From positions 62,001 through 126,000 of the forward strand of contig JACKBV010000004.1 of the NCBI GenBank assembly GCA_020634315.1: DNA of 64,000 nucleotides, given 5' to 3'. Positions 52,459 to 61,534 of this stretch are shown piece by piece. This stretch comes from Ardenticatenaceae bacterium. GTDB taxonomy: Bacteria; Chloroflexota; Anaerolineae; Promineifilales; Promineifilaceae. The position numbers were made by a program, and so were the translations under genes. Positions within the stretch are counted from its first letter, which is position 1. Each line of letters starts with the position of its first letter. The notes beneath the pieces were generated by a model. That model was not told where the DNA came from and did no database searches. It saw only the letters and a list, made by a program, of their open reading frames with translations.

Positions 52459-53691
52459 ATGTACGAGCGCGTATTGATTATTGACGATTCCCAGGAAATT
52501 AGAGAGTTCTTGAGTGATTACATCCTGAAACCCAAAGGGTTTGAGGTGCTCATGGCGACTAACGGGTTAATGGGCCTGGAAATGGCGATTGCCAAAGAGC
52601 CGGATCTTATTATCATTGACCAGCAAATGCCCCGTTTAACCGGGCTGGAAGTTTTGCAAAAGCTTAGAGAACGAGATATTAACATTCCGGCTATTTTGGT
52701 GACAGCTCATGGCTCAGAAGATACGGCCGTTGCCGCATTTCGTTTGGGAATTCGTGACTACATCATCAAACCTATTGACGTCGATGAGATCAGCGAATCT
52801 GTAGACCGGGCTTTGCGCGAAAGCCGTCTACAACGTGAGCGCGATCAACTGGTGCAACAGTTGATGGAAAGCAACTCCCAATTACAACGACGCGCACAAG
52901 AACTAAACGTTCTTTATGGCGTGGGGAAATCCGTTTCTTCCTCGCTTGACCTGGAAGAAGTGCTGCACCGGGTGGTGGAAGCGGCCGTTTACGTGGTTGG
53001 CGCAGAAGAGGGCATGCTCATGCTCTTAGATGAAGAACAAGGTGAGCTGTACATTCGCGCCTCTAAAAACCTTGACTCCAAAGCCCGCTCCATGCGCAAA
53101 CGTGTTTCCGACAGTCTGGCGGGCAAAGTCTTGCAAACGAAACGCGCCATCGCCGTTGGTGGCGATTCGCAATGGAAGCGAACCCATACTGCGCTGCTTG
53201 TTAAATCTCTTATCTACGTACCGCTTATCCTGCAAAACAGACCGATTGGCGTCCTAGGCGTCACCAATCGCATTAAAGAAACTTCATTCGATAGCAATGA
53301 TACCCGCGCATTGTCGGCATTAGCTGGCTACACAACCATCGCCATCAATAACGCCAATATCTTCAGCGACATTGAGCGGGAGCGCACCTTGCTGCGCAGT
53401 GTTGTCAATCAAACAGGCGATCCCATTTTAGCCATTGACGAAGAAAATAAAATTTTACTAATCAATAAAGCGGCTCGCTCGGCATTCAACTTGCCAGACA
53501 CAGATTTGAGTGGTCAACCTGCCGCTAACCTGATCAAAAATGATGCTCTTGTGAAGCTTTTGGGTCAGGTAGGCGAGGAAGGATTGCACATAGAGGAAGA
53601 AATTTCTGGCGACGATGGACACACGTATGAAGCTATCATGACATTTATCGAAGGCGGTCGTCGTTCCGTCTGGATGAATGTTATTGTATAA
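52459..53691 (+). CDS. Receiver-GAF-PAS signalling protein without output domain
   Basis: About 410 residues: a receiver domain (1-125) with phospho-acceptor Asp in 'LIIIDQQMPRLTG' and switch Lys in 'YIIKPIDVDEI', a short coiled coil, a GAF domain (about 150-300) and a C-terminal PAS domain (about 310-405) ending 'WMNVIV'. There is no kinase, cyclase or DNA-binding output, so it may relay by protein contact or be a truncated form. ATG 52459 has GAGG upstream. A terminator follows. The 255-base gap before it shows nothing definite. Confidence 0.8.
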   Translation: MYERVLIIDDSQEIREFLSDYILKPKGFEVLMATNGLMGLEMAIAKEPDLIIIDQQMPRLTGLEVLQKLRERDINIPAILVTAHGSEDTAVAAFRLGIRDYIIKPIDVDEISESVDRALRESRLQRERDQLVQQLMESNSQLQRRAQELNVLYGVGKSVSSSLDLEEVLHRVVEAAVYVVGAEEGMLMLLDEEQGELYIRASKNLDSKARSMRKRVSDSLAGKVLQTKRAIAVGGDSQWKRTHTALLVKSLIYVPLILQNRPIGVLGVTNRIKETSFDSNDTRALSALAGYTTIAINNANIFSDIERERTLLRSVVNQTGDPILAIDEENKILLINKAARSAFNLPDTDLSGQPAANLIKNDALVKLLGQVGEEGLHIEEEISGDDGHTYEAIMTFIEGGRRSVWMNVIV

Positions 53692-53715
53692 ACAAATCAC
53701 GAACTGTGAAAAGCA

Positions 53716-53746
53716 AAAGGCCTTGGACAGTACCAAGGCCTTTTTT
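53716..53746. terminator. Bidirectional rho-independent terminator
   Basis: AAAAGGCCTTGG pairs with CCAAGGCCTTTT around ACAGTA, followed by T on the plus strand and by the complement of the A-run on the minus strand. It separates convergent genes. Confidence 0.85.
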
Positions 53747-53770
53747 ATTTCAGGAACTCATCTATTCTGC

Positions 53771-54004
53771 TTAACTTTCGACAGGTTGATCAAATCCTAG
53801 CCAAAAATGATTTGGTAGAATGGTTTTTGCCGGTTTAACCATAATTTGCCCAATTTTTCGCTCATCTGGTAAGGCGGCCATATTGACAAAGCATAGTTCC
53901 GGGAAACGGCCGTATTTTTCTGTGTAATACTCAGCCGCACGTTGTACCTTCTCATCAAAAGAACGCCCCTTATCTGCATCCAACCATAACATTCCCACGT
54001 TCAT
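53771..54004 (-). CDS. Small hypothetical protein coupled to the FtsK-like gene
   Basis: A 77-residue protein starting 'MNVGMLWLDADKGRSFDEKV' with 'YYTEKYGRFPELCFVN' in the middle. I know similar hypothetical proteins from related genomes, but no function. Its ATG overlaps the stop of the upstream FtsK-like gene (ATGA), so translation is probably coupled, which suggests the two act together. Confidence 0.7.
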   Translation of the reverse strand: MNVGMLWLDADKGRSFDEKVQRAAEYYTEKYGRFPELCFVNMAALPDERKIGQIMVKPAKTILPNHFWLGFDQPVES

Positions 54005-55233
54005 TGCTGTATCTCCAAATTATCACCATTTCTGCGCGAATCTTGCCAACGCACAGACCATCCATTAAAAGAAAAAGGATATGGCCCCTCAGGAGCACCA
54101 TCACTTTCTTGACCGGGCACCATTTGCTTTCTTGGATCCATATCGCGTGCCAACAAGGCTGGGGGACGACGTCGATGCAGTTCGGTCAAGGCAACATGCA
54201 AATCATAATCCCCGATAAACGCCGCCTGAAAACGGAGCAAACTGCCACTGCCAATCGCCAAAAAATCACCCTGCCCCAGCAAATACTCCGCCCTTGACTC
54301 ATCCATATCGCTGGCAGCACGCGCTTCACGCCTATCCGCCAACTGCCCCACAATCCTTACCGGTAAAAGCGCATGTAAGGGTCTTGCCAAAAGTTCATGT
54401 GCAGGACGCCGGGTGCCTAGTATCAGGTGAATGCCGACATCGGCACCATGCTGTAATAAATCAGTTAAAGCAGGGGTCAGACCGGTTTCCCCAGTTTCCA
54501 ACAGGGTCACAAAACGATCAATGACAATCACCACAGCGGGATGTGTCACATTTTGTTCCTGCCGATATTGCATTTCCCGGCGCATATACTGCAAAATGTC
54601 CGTCGCTTCCTTTGGGTCTGAAACAAGCGTTGTCAGCATATGGGGCAAATAGTCCAGAGGAGCGAGGTCGGTATATGGCTCCGAATCATCGCTAGTTGGC
54701 TGAATAACCAGCAATTGCAGTTGTGATTGGCGATTGCGCAAAGCCAAGGAAACAGCCATCGTGCGCAGCAGGGAAGTTTTGCCAGCCCCTGCGTCGCCAG
54801 CAATCAAGATATGGGTCATGCCTTCTTCCGCGAGATTAAGTAACAGGGGACGATCATCTTCCGCCATTCCCAACACGGCCGTTAACGGCGGCAATTCTGC
54901 AATGAGTGGCATCAAATCAAGCAACGGCACGGGCGGGGCGTCGGGACGGGCAACCTGAACCTGGAAACGGCCGTTTCGCTCATCCATCTGCACATCGGGC
55001 ACGCCCAATGCGGCCATCAACTCATTCTTTAAGCCACGTAACCGCTCAAGACCCTGCGCAAACGGCGTGTACAAATCAAACCGGACAGCCCCCGGCTCAA
55101 CAACGCCACCGGCAACCTGCGCATCAACCTGATTGCGGTCAAAGACACGTTCGATCTGCATTGATTGAACTTCTAATTGATGTTGTAAACGCCTCTGCTC
55201 CCAGAGCGTCTCTTCTTTTTCTGGCTCAATCAT
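54001..55233 (-). CDS. FtsK/SpoIIIE-type DNA translocase-like ATPase
   Basis: About 410 residues. The motor core has Walker A 'LIAGDAGAGKTSLLRTMAV', Walker B 'PAVVIVIDRFVTLLE' and the FtsK-like 'DVGIHLILGTRRPAHELL' with 'IVGQLADRREARAASDMDES' and 'LLGQGDFLAIGSGSLLRFQ'. There are no membrane helices and no gamma domain, unlike FtsK, so it may be a soluble hexameric pump. The ATG at 55233 is chosen because TTG 55278 lies inside the lexA terminator. A LexA box lies just upstream. Confidence 0.8.
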   Translation of the reverse strand: MIEPEKEETLWEQRRLQHQLEVQSMQIERVFDRNQVDAQVAGGVVEPGAVRFDLYTPFAQGLERLRGLKNELMAALGVPDVQMDERNGRFQVQVARPDAPPVPLLDLMPLIAELPPLTAVLGMAEDDRPLLLNLAEEGMTHILIAGDAGAGKTSLLRTMAVSLALRNRQSQLQLLVIQPTSDDSEPYTDLAPLDYLPHMLTTLVSDPKEATDILQYMRREMQYRQEQNVTHPAVVIVIDRFVTLLETGETGLTPALTDLLQHGADVGIHLILGTRRPAHELLARPLHALLPVRIVGQLADRREARAASDMDESRAEYLLGQGDFLAIGSGSLLRFQAAFIGDYDLHVALTELHRRRPPALLARDMDPRKQMVPGQESDGAPEGPYPFSFNGWSVRWQDSRRNGDNLEIQQ

Positions 55234-55251
55234 CCTCTGCCCATTCTCTGC

Positions 55252-55263
55252 GAACGTTTGTTC
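55252..55263 (-). promoter_or_regulatory. LexA box upstream of the FtsK-like gene
   Basis: On the minus strand GAACAAACGTTC matches the GAAC-N4-GTTC box of Gram-positive-type LexA. It lies 19 bases before the ATG, and TATATT (a -10-like box, 55268-55273) lies five bases upstream, so LexA bound here could block transcription start. Confidence 0.55.
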
Positions 55264-55274
55264 TGACAATATAT

Positions 55275-55307
55275 TCAAAAAAAGGACGGCCGTTTCTTGC
55301 CGTCCTT
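55275..55307 (-). terminator. Rho-independent terminator of lexA
   Basis: On the minus strand AAGGACGGC pairs with GCCGTCCTT around CAAGAAAC-type loop sequence, followed by seven T. One arm and loop contain an ACGGCCGT copy of the iterated palindrome. Confidence 0.85.
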
Positions 55308-55331
55308 CAATTCACTGCTCAAAAAACAAGA

Positions 55332-56045
55332 TTAAGCCGTGTTGCGCAGCACCATCATCACTTTACCTTGCACGCGCACATCGTTTGGATCAACAAAAAT
55401 CGGATCCATCGTCGGATTTGCTGGCTGCAAGCGTACACGATTGCCCTCATGGAAAAAATACTTGAGTGTCGTGGTATCGCTCGAATTGAGCCAGACCGCA
55501 ACCATGTCGCCATTCTTTGCCATTTGCTGCTGTTTCATGACAACAATATCGCCGTCATTAACCATCGCATCAATCATAGATTCCCCGCTAACCCGCAAGG
55601 CAAACAGTTCATCTGCTTTGCCCATTGGCAGCATGGTGGCGCTCAACTCAAGGGCATCATCTTCGTCATAGGTGCTGAAATCATTGTTACCAACTTCGAT
55701 TGGCTCACCAGCAACAATATTCCCCAATAATGGCACACGCACCATGCGAACGGCCGTTTCCATGACATTCTCGACAACGGCGGCCACCGCCTCAGTCACC
55801 TGCCCTATTTCGTGCATCGCCTTTTCCGTCAGGCGCAGCCCACGAGAGACTTCCGCCTCTCGCTCCAATAACCCTCGTTCCGTCAGTTTGGTCAGGTTAT
55901 AATTGACCACCGAAGTGGAACTAATGTCCGTGGCCGAGCCAATCTCACGAATTGTGGGCGGACGAGTATTTTCCTGTAAGTAACTCCAGATATATCGTAG
56001 AATACTTACTTGCCGTTCTGACAATGGTTTTTCTCGTTTTTTCAT
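55332..56045 (-). CDS. lexA: LexA repressor
   Basis: A 237-residue LexA. The winged HTH is at 1-70 ('ERQVSILRYIWSYLQEN', 'PTIREIGSATDISSTSVVNYN'). The cleavage site is Ala112-Gly113 ('IVAGEP'), catalytic Ser156 ('SGESM') and Lys195 ('TTLKYF'). RecA filaments trigger self-cleavage and open the SOS regulon. The promoter at 56130-56158 contains a perfect LexA box, so the gene is self-regulated. The linker is slightly longer than in Bacillus. Confidence 0.95.
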   Translation of the reverse strand: MKKREKPLSERQVSILRYIWSYLQENTRPPTIREIGSATDISSTSVVNYNLTKLTERGLLEREAEVSRGLRLTEKAMHEIGQVTEAVAAVVENVMETAVRMVRVPLLGNIVAGEPIEVGNNDFSTYDEDDALELSATMLPMGKADELFALRVSGESMIDAMVNDGDIVVMKQQQMAKNGDMVAVWLNSSDTTTLKYFFHEGNRVRLQPANPTMDPIFVDPNDVRVQGKVMMVLRNTA

Positions 56046-56129
56046 CTGATTTACTCCATTGCCTCCGGCATGGTATATGCAAGGTAAACACCCATGCTAC
56101 AGGCAAAATCGCTCATTTGTTCTGAAAGA

Positions 56130-56158
56130 AGTATACAAGAACAAGTGTTCGGTGTCAA
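56130..56158 (-). promoter_or_regulatory. lexA promoter with embedded LexA box
   Basis: On the minus strand TTGACA, a 17-bp spacer and TATACT form a near-consensus promoter. The spacer carries GAACACTTGTTC (56139-56150), a LexA box. Its overlap with the promoter core predicts direct competition with RNA polymerase. The distance to the lexA ATG is about 85 bases. Confidence 0.85.
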
Positions 56159-56190
56159 GGTCTACATAATCACCAAATTTGAGGCATATT

Positions 56191-57795
56191 ATGCAATTTG
56201 AAACTCACGCATTCCCAAGCAGACGATCCAATGTTATCGCCGCAAACGGCATCGTTGCCACCAGTCAGCCTCTCGCCGCCCAGGCTGGCCTAAATATTCT
56301 GAAAGCGGGCGGCAACGCTGTCGATGCCGCCATTGCCACCGTTGCCACCTTATGTGTCGTCGAACCCTGCTCAACGGGCATTGGTGGGGATGCATTTGCC
56401 CTCATTTGGCACGCAGCAACAGGCAAACTATATGGCATCAATGCCAGTGGCCCTGCTCCACAAAAATTAACGGCCGATTTCGTTCGCCAACAAGGACATC
56501 AAGCCATGCCCGCCCTTGGCCCACTGCCGGTTACGGTACCCGGCAGCTTACGCGGCTGGCAGCTTGCCTTGCAAAAATTCGGGAGCCTGGGACTAGACAC
56601 ATTATTGACACAACCCATTCAATACGCCCGCGACGGGTTTCCTGTCAGCCAGCGCATTGCACGCGCCTGGGCCAATTCCACAGCCAAAATGAGCGCTCAT
56701 CCTGATTCACAGCGCGTCTGGCTGCCGGGTGGCGTTGCCCCGCGTGCAGCTGCGCGTTTCCGCAATCCAGAATTCGCCCGCACGCTGCAAATCTTGGCGA
56801 ACGATGGCTATGATGCTTTTTACCAGGGCGACATTGCCCGGCAAATTGCCCAATGCGTGCAAGAGGCAGGTGGCGTACTCAGTGAAGATGATCTGGCAGC
56901 ATACCAGGCTGAATGGGTTGAACCAATCAACACGACATACAAAGGATACACATTTCATGAAATCCCACCGAATGGGCAGGGATTGACAGCATTGCTCGCG
57001 CTAAACCTCGCCGCGCAATTTGACCTGCCAGCGTTGGGATACGGCACGGCCGATTATTATCATGCCCTGATTGAAGCCACCAAACTGGCCTTTGCCGACG
57101 CCCACGCCTATATTGCCGATCCGCGACAAACATCCATCCCCCTCAATGGACTGCTCAGCGAACAGTACACACAGCAGCGTTATGCTTCGATTGACATGGC
57201 AACGGCCGCACCGCCGCAAGCAGGTCAGCCGCCGCGCCATGGTGATACCGTTTATCTGACAGTCGCCGACGGCGAAGGCAATATGGTAAGCTGGATTCAA
57301 AGCCTTTACATGGGGTTTGGCAGCGGATTAACCGCCGGAACGACAGGCGTGCAATTACAAAACCGGGGCGCTAATTTCAGCCTGGAACCAGGCCATCCGA
57401 ATGAAGTTGCGCCAGGGAAACGGCCGTATCACACCATCATTCCCGGCTTCATCACCAAAGATGGACAGGCCTGGAGCAGTTTCGGCGTCATGGGTGGCTT
57501 CATGCAGCCACAAGGACACCTTCAAGTCGGGCTAAATCTGGTGGAGTTTGCAATGGACCCACAAACGGCGTTGGACGCGCCGCGCTTTAATTGGATCGAA
57601 GGCATGGAAGTGGCCCTGGAAACGGCCGTTGCCGACGACATCCGCGCCAATTTGCATAGTCGTGGGCATCACCTGCGCGACAAAGCAACAGCAACCCATT
57701 ATGGCGGTGGTCAAGTGATTGTGCGCAACCCGGAAGATGGCATTTTAATTGCGGGCAGCGAACCGCGTAATGACGGCATGGCTGTCGGTTGGTAA
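56191..57795 (+). CDS. ggt: Gamma-glutamyltransferase
   Basis: A 534-residue Ntn hydrolase precursor. 'ILKAGGNAVDAAIATVATLCVVEPCSTGIGGDAFALIWHA' is typical of the large subunit. The autocleavage Thr at the small-subunit start is in 'HGDTVYLTVADGEGNMVSWIQSLY', with Val-Tyr instead of the more usual Thr-His after it. 'GKRPYHTIIPGFI' and 'GGFMQPQGHLQV' follow. It moves gamma-glutamyl groups from glutathione and similar peptides. No signal peptide is evident. GAGG precedes ATG 56191; the LexA box lies 41 bases upstream on the other strand's promoter. Confidence 0.9.
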   Translation: MQFETHAFPSRRSNVIAANGIVATSQPLAAQAGLNILKAGGNAVDAAIATVATLCVVEPCSTGIGGDAFALIWHAATGKLYGINASGPAPQKLTADFVRQQGHQAMPALGPLPVTVPGSLRGWQLALQKFGSLGLDTLLTQPIQYARDGFPVSQRIARAWANSTAKMSAHPDSQRVWLPGGVAPRAAARFRNPEFARTLQILANDGYDAFYQGDIARQIAQCVQEAGGVLSEDDLAAYQAEWVEPINTTYKGYTFHEIPPNGQGLTALLALNLAAQFDLPALGYGTADYYHALIEATKLAFADAHAYIADPRQTSIPLNGLLSEQYTQQRYASIDMATAAPPQAGQPPRHGDTVYLTVADGEGNMVSWIQSLYMGFGSGLTAGTTGVQLQNRGANFSLEPGHPNEVAPGKRPYHTIIPGFITKDGQAWSSFGVMGGFMQPQGHLQVGLNLVEFAMDPQTALDAPRFNWIEGMEVALETAVADDIRANLHSRGHHLRDKATATHYGGGQVIVRNPEDGILIAGSEPRNDGMAVGW

Positions 57796-57810
57796 CTGCT
57801 CAATTCCGAT

Positions 57811-57838
57811 TTGCAAACCCGCTCGCCGTTGTTATAAT
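57811..57838 (+). promoter_or_regulatory. Putative promoter of tRNA-Ser
   Basis: TTGCAA (57811-57816), a 16-bp spacer and TATAAT (57833-57838) lie 35 bases before the tRNA. Confidence 0.6.
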
Positions 57839-57873
57839 CAGCACCTGCTGACACAAAGTTAACAAAGATATTT

Positions 57874-57960
57874 GGACAGGTGACCGAGAGGCTGAAGGTG
57901 CAGCATTGGAAATGCTGTGTACGGTTCGCTGTACCGTGGGTTCGAATCCCACCCTGTCCG
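57874..57960 (+). tRNA. tRNA-Ser (anticodon GGA)
   Basis: A class II tRNA of about 87 bases. The acceptor arms GGACAGG and CCTGTCC pair, the anticodon stem CAGCA/TGCTG encloses TTGGAAA with anticodon GGA, a long variable arm follows (TACGGTT...), and the T-loop is GGTTCGAATCC. CCA is not encoded. It decodes UCC and UCU. Confidence 0.96.
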
Positions 57961-57964
57961 CTGC

Positions 57965-57997
57965 AAAAGGCGTGACGAAATGTCACGCCTTTTCTCT
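57965..57997 (+). terminator. Rho-independent terminator of tRNA-Ser
   Basis: AAAAGGCGTGAC pairs with GTCACGCCTTTT around GAAAT, followed by a short T-rich stretch. Confidence 0.8.
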
Positions 57998-58136
57998 ATT
58001 TAATGGTTATAGGGGGAAAAATGACATTCCTGTCATTGTCACCAGCCCTGACGAAGGCTACAATAAGGTAACTATTTATAGCTTGAATTTGTTGCCAAAC
58101 ATCATTGTTTGACAACTATATGCACAGAATTAGTTC

Positions 58137-60392
58137 ATGAGTGCTTCCGTCTTTTTGAATCTGCTGCCGCTTGTAGCTGCCAGTTGTTACACGTTACTCC
58201 TCATCGTGACGTTTACACGACGCAGCCAACAGGAAACCCAGGCCAAGTGGTTTCTTGCTTTTTTGGTAACTTCAGTTATTTGGGAATTCCTGCGCTTTTT
58301 CGCCCCTGACCTAAATTTACCCCTCAACTCACCGTTAAAAGCATTATTGGTTGGCACATTATCTTTGGGCATGACGACAGCCTTTTACGTTAAATGGCCG
58401 CAACCAAGGCAATGGCTCTTATTAGGTGGTGCCTCCATTGTCATCACCATTCTGGCCGACATTTTTTTGCCCGATCTGGCAATCTCTATGCCCATTGCCA
58501 ATGCCAACATCACTTACCGCGGCCTTGTTTCCTTCCTCGCCTGGTTTTTTCTAAGCAGCTACATTCTCATTCGTACCTGGCGTGAATACCGCCAAACACA
58601 CTTTCCCTGGCATGCCAATCGCCTGCTCTTCTGGGTAATCGCACTCGTGCTCACATTTTTCGGTGAAGCACTCCTGTTCATTCTCTTTTCAGGTCTGACC
58701 ATTGCCGGGCAAAGCATTCGCTTCATGGGTGTCATCGCTCTGGCTTACGCCGTTTCTTCGCACCGCATCATCGATGTGCGCACCCGCTCACAAAAAGCAC
58801 TGGCGCAATTCATCATCACGCTGATTTCCGCGCTGCCCATTTTGGCAATCATCTTATTAGTGGAACAAATTGGGACACTGCTTGCCTGGAACAACAGCGT
58901 TACCATTTTGATTACCCTGATTGTTTTAACTGTCAGCTTTTTCTTTTACCAACCATTCCGCAGCTTTATTCAGCGCGGCGTTTACCATTACCTGTTGGGA
59001 GAAGGGCTAGATGTTAATCGTGTGCTGCGCCATTATAGTCAAGCGACCAGTCGCACACTCGATGTGCATCAACTAGCTCTGGTCGTCATCAACTCCATCA
59101 GCGAATTGCTGCAAACAAACAGAGGGGCGCTGCTCACGCTCACAGAAAAAGACGAGGGCTGGGAAATTGAAGCAATTCCCGCCAAAGGGAAAATCAAGCA
59201 GGAAAAAGTCACGTTCTTCCACGATGCACTCTTCTTGAAATCGTTATCGCAACAACGCCAGCCCTTGCTGCAATACGAATTAGACTTTAACCCCGCCTAC
59301 AACAAATTGAGCCGCGAAGAACGTGGTTGGCTAGAAAATATGGAAATGGATGTCTATGTGCCCATCGGCACGGACACCACCTTCGATGGTTTAATCGCCA
59401 TTGGGCCAAAACTTTCCGGTATTCCTTACCAGCCAGATGAACTGGAACTGATGCAGACATTAGCCGACCAGACGGTTATTGCCCTGCAAAACGCCCGGCT
59501 TTACAGTGAGTTGGGAGAACAAAACGAGAAAATCCGTCAATTAAACATTGATTTGGTCAGTCAAAATGAGCGATTGGAAGTGATGGACAAGGTTAAGTCA
59601 GATTTCATCACAATCGCCTCGCATGAACTGCGCACGCCATTGACGCAAGTAAAAGGGTATGCAGATATTTTGGCGGCGATGAATGATGAAAACATTCTGA
59701 CGCGTGACCAAACGCGCGAAATTGTCGGCCATATCAATCGTGCCACATTGCAGCTTGAAGGGTTAATTACAGCCATGTTAGATGCCAGCCAGCTTGACGT
59801 AGCTGGCATGCAGCTTACCTTCATGGAAACAACGCTGGATATGATCATCCGCCTGGCAACAGACCCGCTGCGCAACGCACTGCGCGACCGTCACATTCAT
59901 TATGAAACGCAGGGTTTGAGTGATATTCCGCCGATTAATGCGGATTTCAAGCGATTGGTGCAATGTTTCACCAATTTGATCGGTAATGCCATTAAATACA
60001 CGCCCGATCATGGCAATATTTCGATTAGCGGGCGGCTGCTGCCGATGCACAATGCGGATGAGGAACATGTGGAGATTGTCATCACCGATACGGGTATTGG
60101 CATTGACCCCAAATATCATGATTTGATCTTTGAGAAGTTCTTCCGCATTGGTGACCCGCAATTGCATTCAACGGGCAGTACGAAATTTAAGGGGGCAGGG
60201 CCAGGTTTGGGTTTGCCAATTGCGAAGGGGGTTATTGAGGCGCATAACGGCCGTATCTGGGTTGAGTCTGAGGGCGAAGATGAGCAACGTTTGCCCGGCA
60301 GTCAATTCCACATCGTGCTGCCTGTACGCCCGCCCGAACTGCCCCGGATTTCGCGACACGATACGGCTCGCCCCTCCTACTTGATTGGCTAA
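58137..60392 (+). CDS. Membrane sensor histidine kinase with GAF domain
   Basis: A 751-residue protein. The N-terminal part (about 1-285) has about seven or eight membrane helices. A GAF domain lies at about 310-460. The kinase core has the phospho-acceptor His at about 497 ('FITIASHELRTPLTQVKGY'), N box 'CFTNLIGNAIKYTPDHG', G1 'VITDTGIGIDP' and G2 'GPGLGLPIAKGVI'. It should autophosphorylate on a membrane-linked stimulus. No receiver gene is adjacent. The region has few copies of the iterated palindrome compared with neighbours. Confidence 0.9.
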   Translation: MSASVFLNLLPLVAASCYTLLLIVTFTRRSQQETQAKWFLAFLVTSVIWEFLRFFAPDLNLPLNSPLKALLVGTLSLGMTTAFYVKWPQPRQWLLLGGASIVITILADIFLPDLAISMPIANANITYRGLVSFLAWFFLSSYILIRTWREYRQTHFPWHANRLLFWVIALVLTFFGEALLFILFSGLTIAGQSIRFMGVIALAYAVSSHRIIDVRTRSQKALAQFIITLISALPILAIILLVEQIGTLLAWNNSVTILITLIVLTVSFFFYQPFRSFIQRGVYHYLLGEGLDVNRVLRHYSQATSRTLDVHQLALVVINSISELLQTNRGALLTLTEKDEGWEIEAIPAKGKIKQEKVTFFHDALFLKSLSQQRQPLLQYELDFNPAYNKLSREERGWLENMEMDVYVPIGTDTTFDGLIAIGPKLSGIPYQPDELELMQTLADQTVIALQNARLYSELGEQNEKIRQLNIDLVSQNERLEVMDKVKSDFITIASHELRTPLTQVKGYADILAAMNDENILTRDQTREIVGHINRATLQLEGLITAMLDASQLDVAGMQLTFMETTLDMIIRLATDPLRNALRDRHIHYETQGLSDIPPINADFKRLVQCFTNLIGNAIKYTPDHGNISISGRLLPMHNADEEHVEIVITDTGIGIDPKYHDLIFEKFFRIGDPQLHSTGSTKFKGAGPGLGLPIAKGVIEAHNGRIWVESEGEDEQRLPGSQFHIVLPVRPPELPRISRHDTARPSYLIG

Positions 60393-60493
60393 ATTGGCGT
60401 CCTTCTCACAGTTACGCTTGCCACATGTCGTATAATAGCCAGAGATAAATTCAACTTCACCCTGATTATGACATACCGATATAGGAGCGTATT

Positions 60494-61525
60494 ATGCCAT
60501 CAGCAAATCGTAAACGCGCATTAGTCCTTTCTGGCGGTGGAGGGCGTGGAGCTTACCACGTCGGCGTTCTCCGCTTTTTGGAAGAACACGAGTGGGTTCC
60601 TGATGTGGTGGTGGGGACATCTATTGGTGCTGTCAACGGCGCAGCCCTGGCTTCGGGGCACAGCGCCCACTCCTTATGGGCTTTATGGCAGCGGCTGCGC
60701 ACCAAAGATGTGCAAAAGCCAAATCTGAATCCTATCACGGGCAATTTCCTATTAGATACAAGCCCGCTGCGAGAGACATTAGAACGTGATGGCTGGGTCA
60801 AATTTGACCGCATCAATTCAAGCGAAGCGGCCGTGCATTTGCGGGTCACAGCGACCGAAGTGAACACAGGCCATCTCCACATTTTCGGTAATAGCCCAGA
60901 CATCTACCCCAGCAATATGCGCTTAGAGGCATTGGAGTTGGATCATATTATCGCCAGTTGTTCCATTCCCATTGTTTATCCGGCCACGCAACTACAAGGC
61001 AATCTTTATTGGGATGGGGCGACAGTTGCCAACACACCTTTAGGCCCAGCCATTGATGCTGGGGCGGAGGAAATTGTCGTTGTTATTATGACGCCCTGGG
61101 AAGAAGACGAAGAGACGAAGACCGAAACGCCGCGCAATTTAATTACCGCAGCCAGCACAACGCTGGAATGGGCTTTGCTGGCTTCGTTCCAGGCTGACCT
61201 GAAAATGTTCAAGCGCATCAATGAGTTGGTGCGTTTGCAAGTGGAGAATGCCCGTCTGCGTGCAGCCAATGCCTTGCTGATGGCCAAGCTGCAAGGCGAA
61301 GATGTGGAGTTTGAAGATAAAAATGGCAATGGCATCCCTGATTTGCTAGAAGAAGGGTACAAAGAATTGCCTGACCCCATCATTGTTGCCCCACGCAAGG
61401 CAATCCCGGTTGAACAGATTATCACCTACACGGAAGAAGGGCATGAGAAGCTGTATCGACAAGGGTATGAGGATGCGAAACGCGCCTGGCGTGAATCGGG
61501 CAGGTTGGTTGAAGGGGAAGGATAA
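60494..61525 (+). CDS. Patatin-like phospholipase
   Basis: A 343-residue cytosolic-type protein. The oxyanion loop is 'LVLSGGGGRGAYHVGVLRFL', the nucleophile elbow 'VVVGTSIGAVNG' (Ser) and the dyad Asp in 'YWDGATVANTPLG'. It would hydrolyse acyl esters of phospholipids or lipids. A C-terminal helical extension (about 225-340) is less conserved. TAGGAGCGTATT precedes the ATG; TATAAT at 60431-60436 may be its -10 box. The SDR gene follows after nine bases, probably in one unit. Confidence 0.88.
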   Translation: MPSANRKRALVLSGGGGRGAYHVGVLRFLEEHEWVPDVVVGTSIGAVNGAALASGHSAHSLWALWQRLRTKDVQKPNLNPITGNFLLDTSPLRETLERDGWVKFDRINSSEAAVHLRVTATEVNTGHLHIFGNSPDIYPSNMRLEALELDHIIASCSIPIVYPATQLQGNLYWDGATVANTPLGPAIDAGAEEIVVVIMTPWEEDEETKTETPRNLITAASTTLEWALLASFQADLKMFKRINELVRLQVENARLRAANALLMAKLQGEDVEFEDKNGNGIPDLLEEGYKELPDPIIVAPRKAIPVEQIITYTEEGHEKLYRQGYEDAKRAWRESGRLVEGEG

Positions 61526-61534
61526 CGGCCGTTT

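Noticed and set aside
57874..60392. tRNA-Ser as integration site of a mobile element carrying the histidine kinase
   Set aside because: There is no integrase and no repeat of the tRNA 3' end downstream, and the tRNA has its own terminator. The low density of the iterated palindrome here is not enough.
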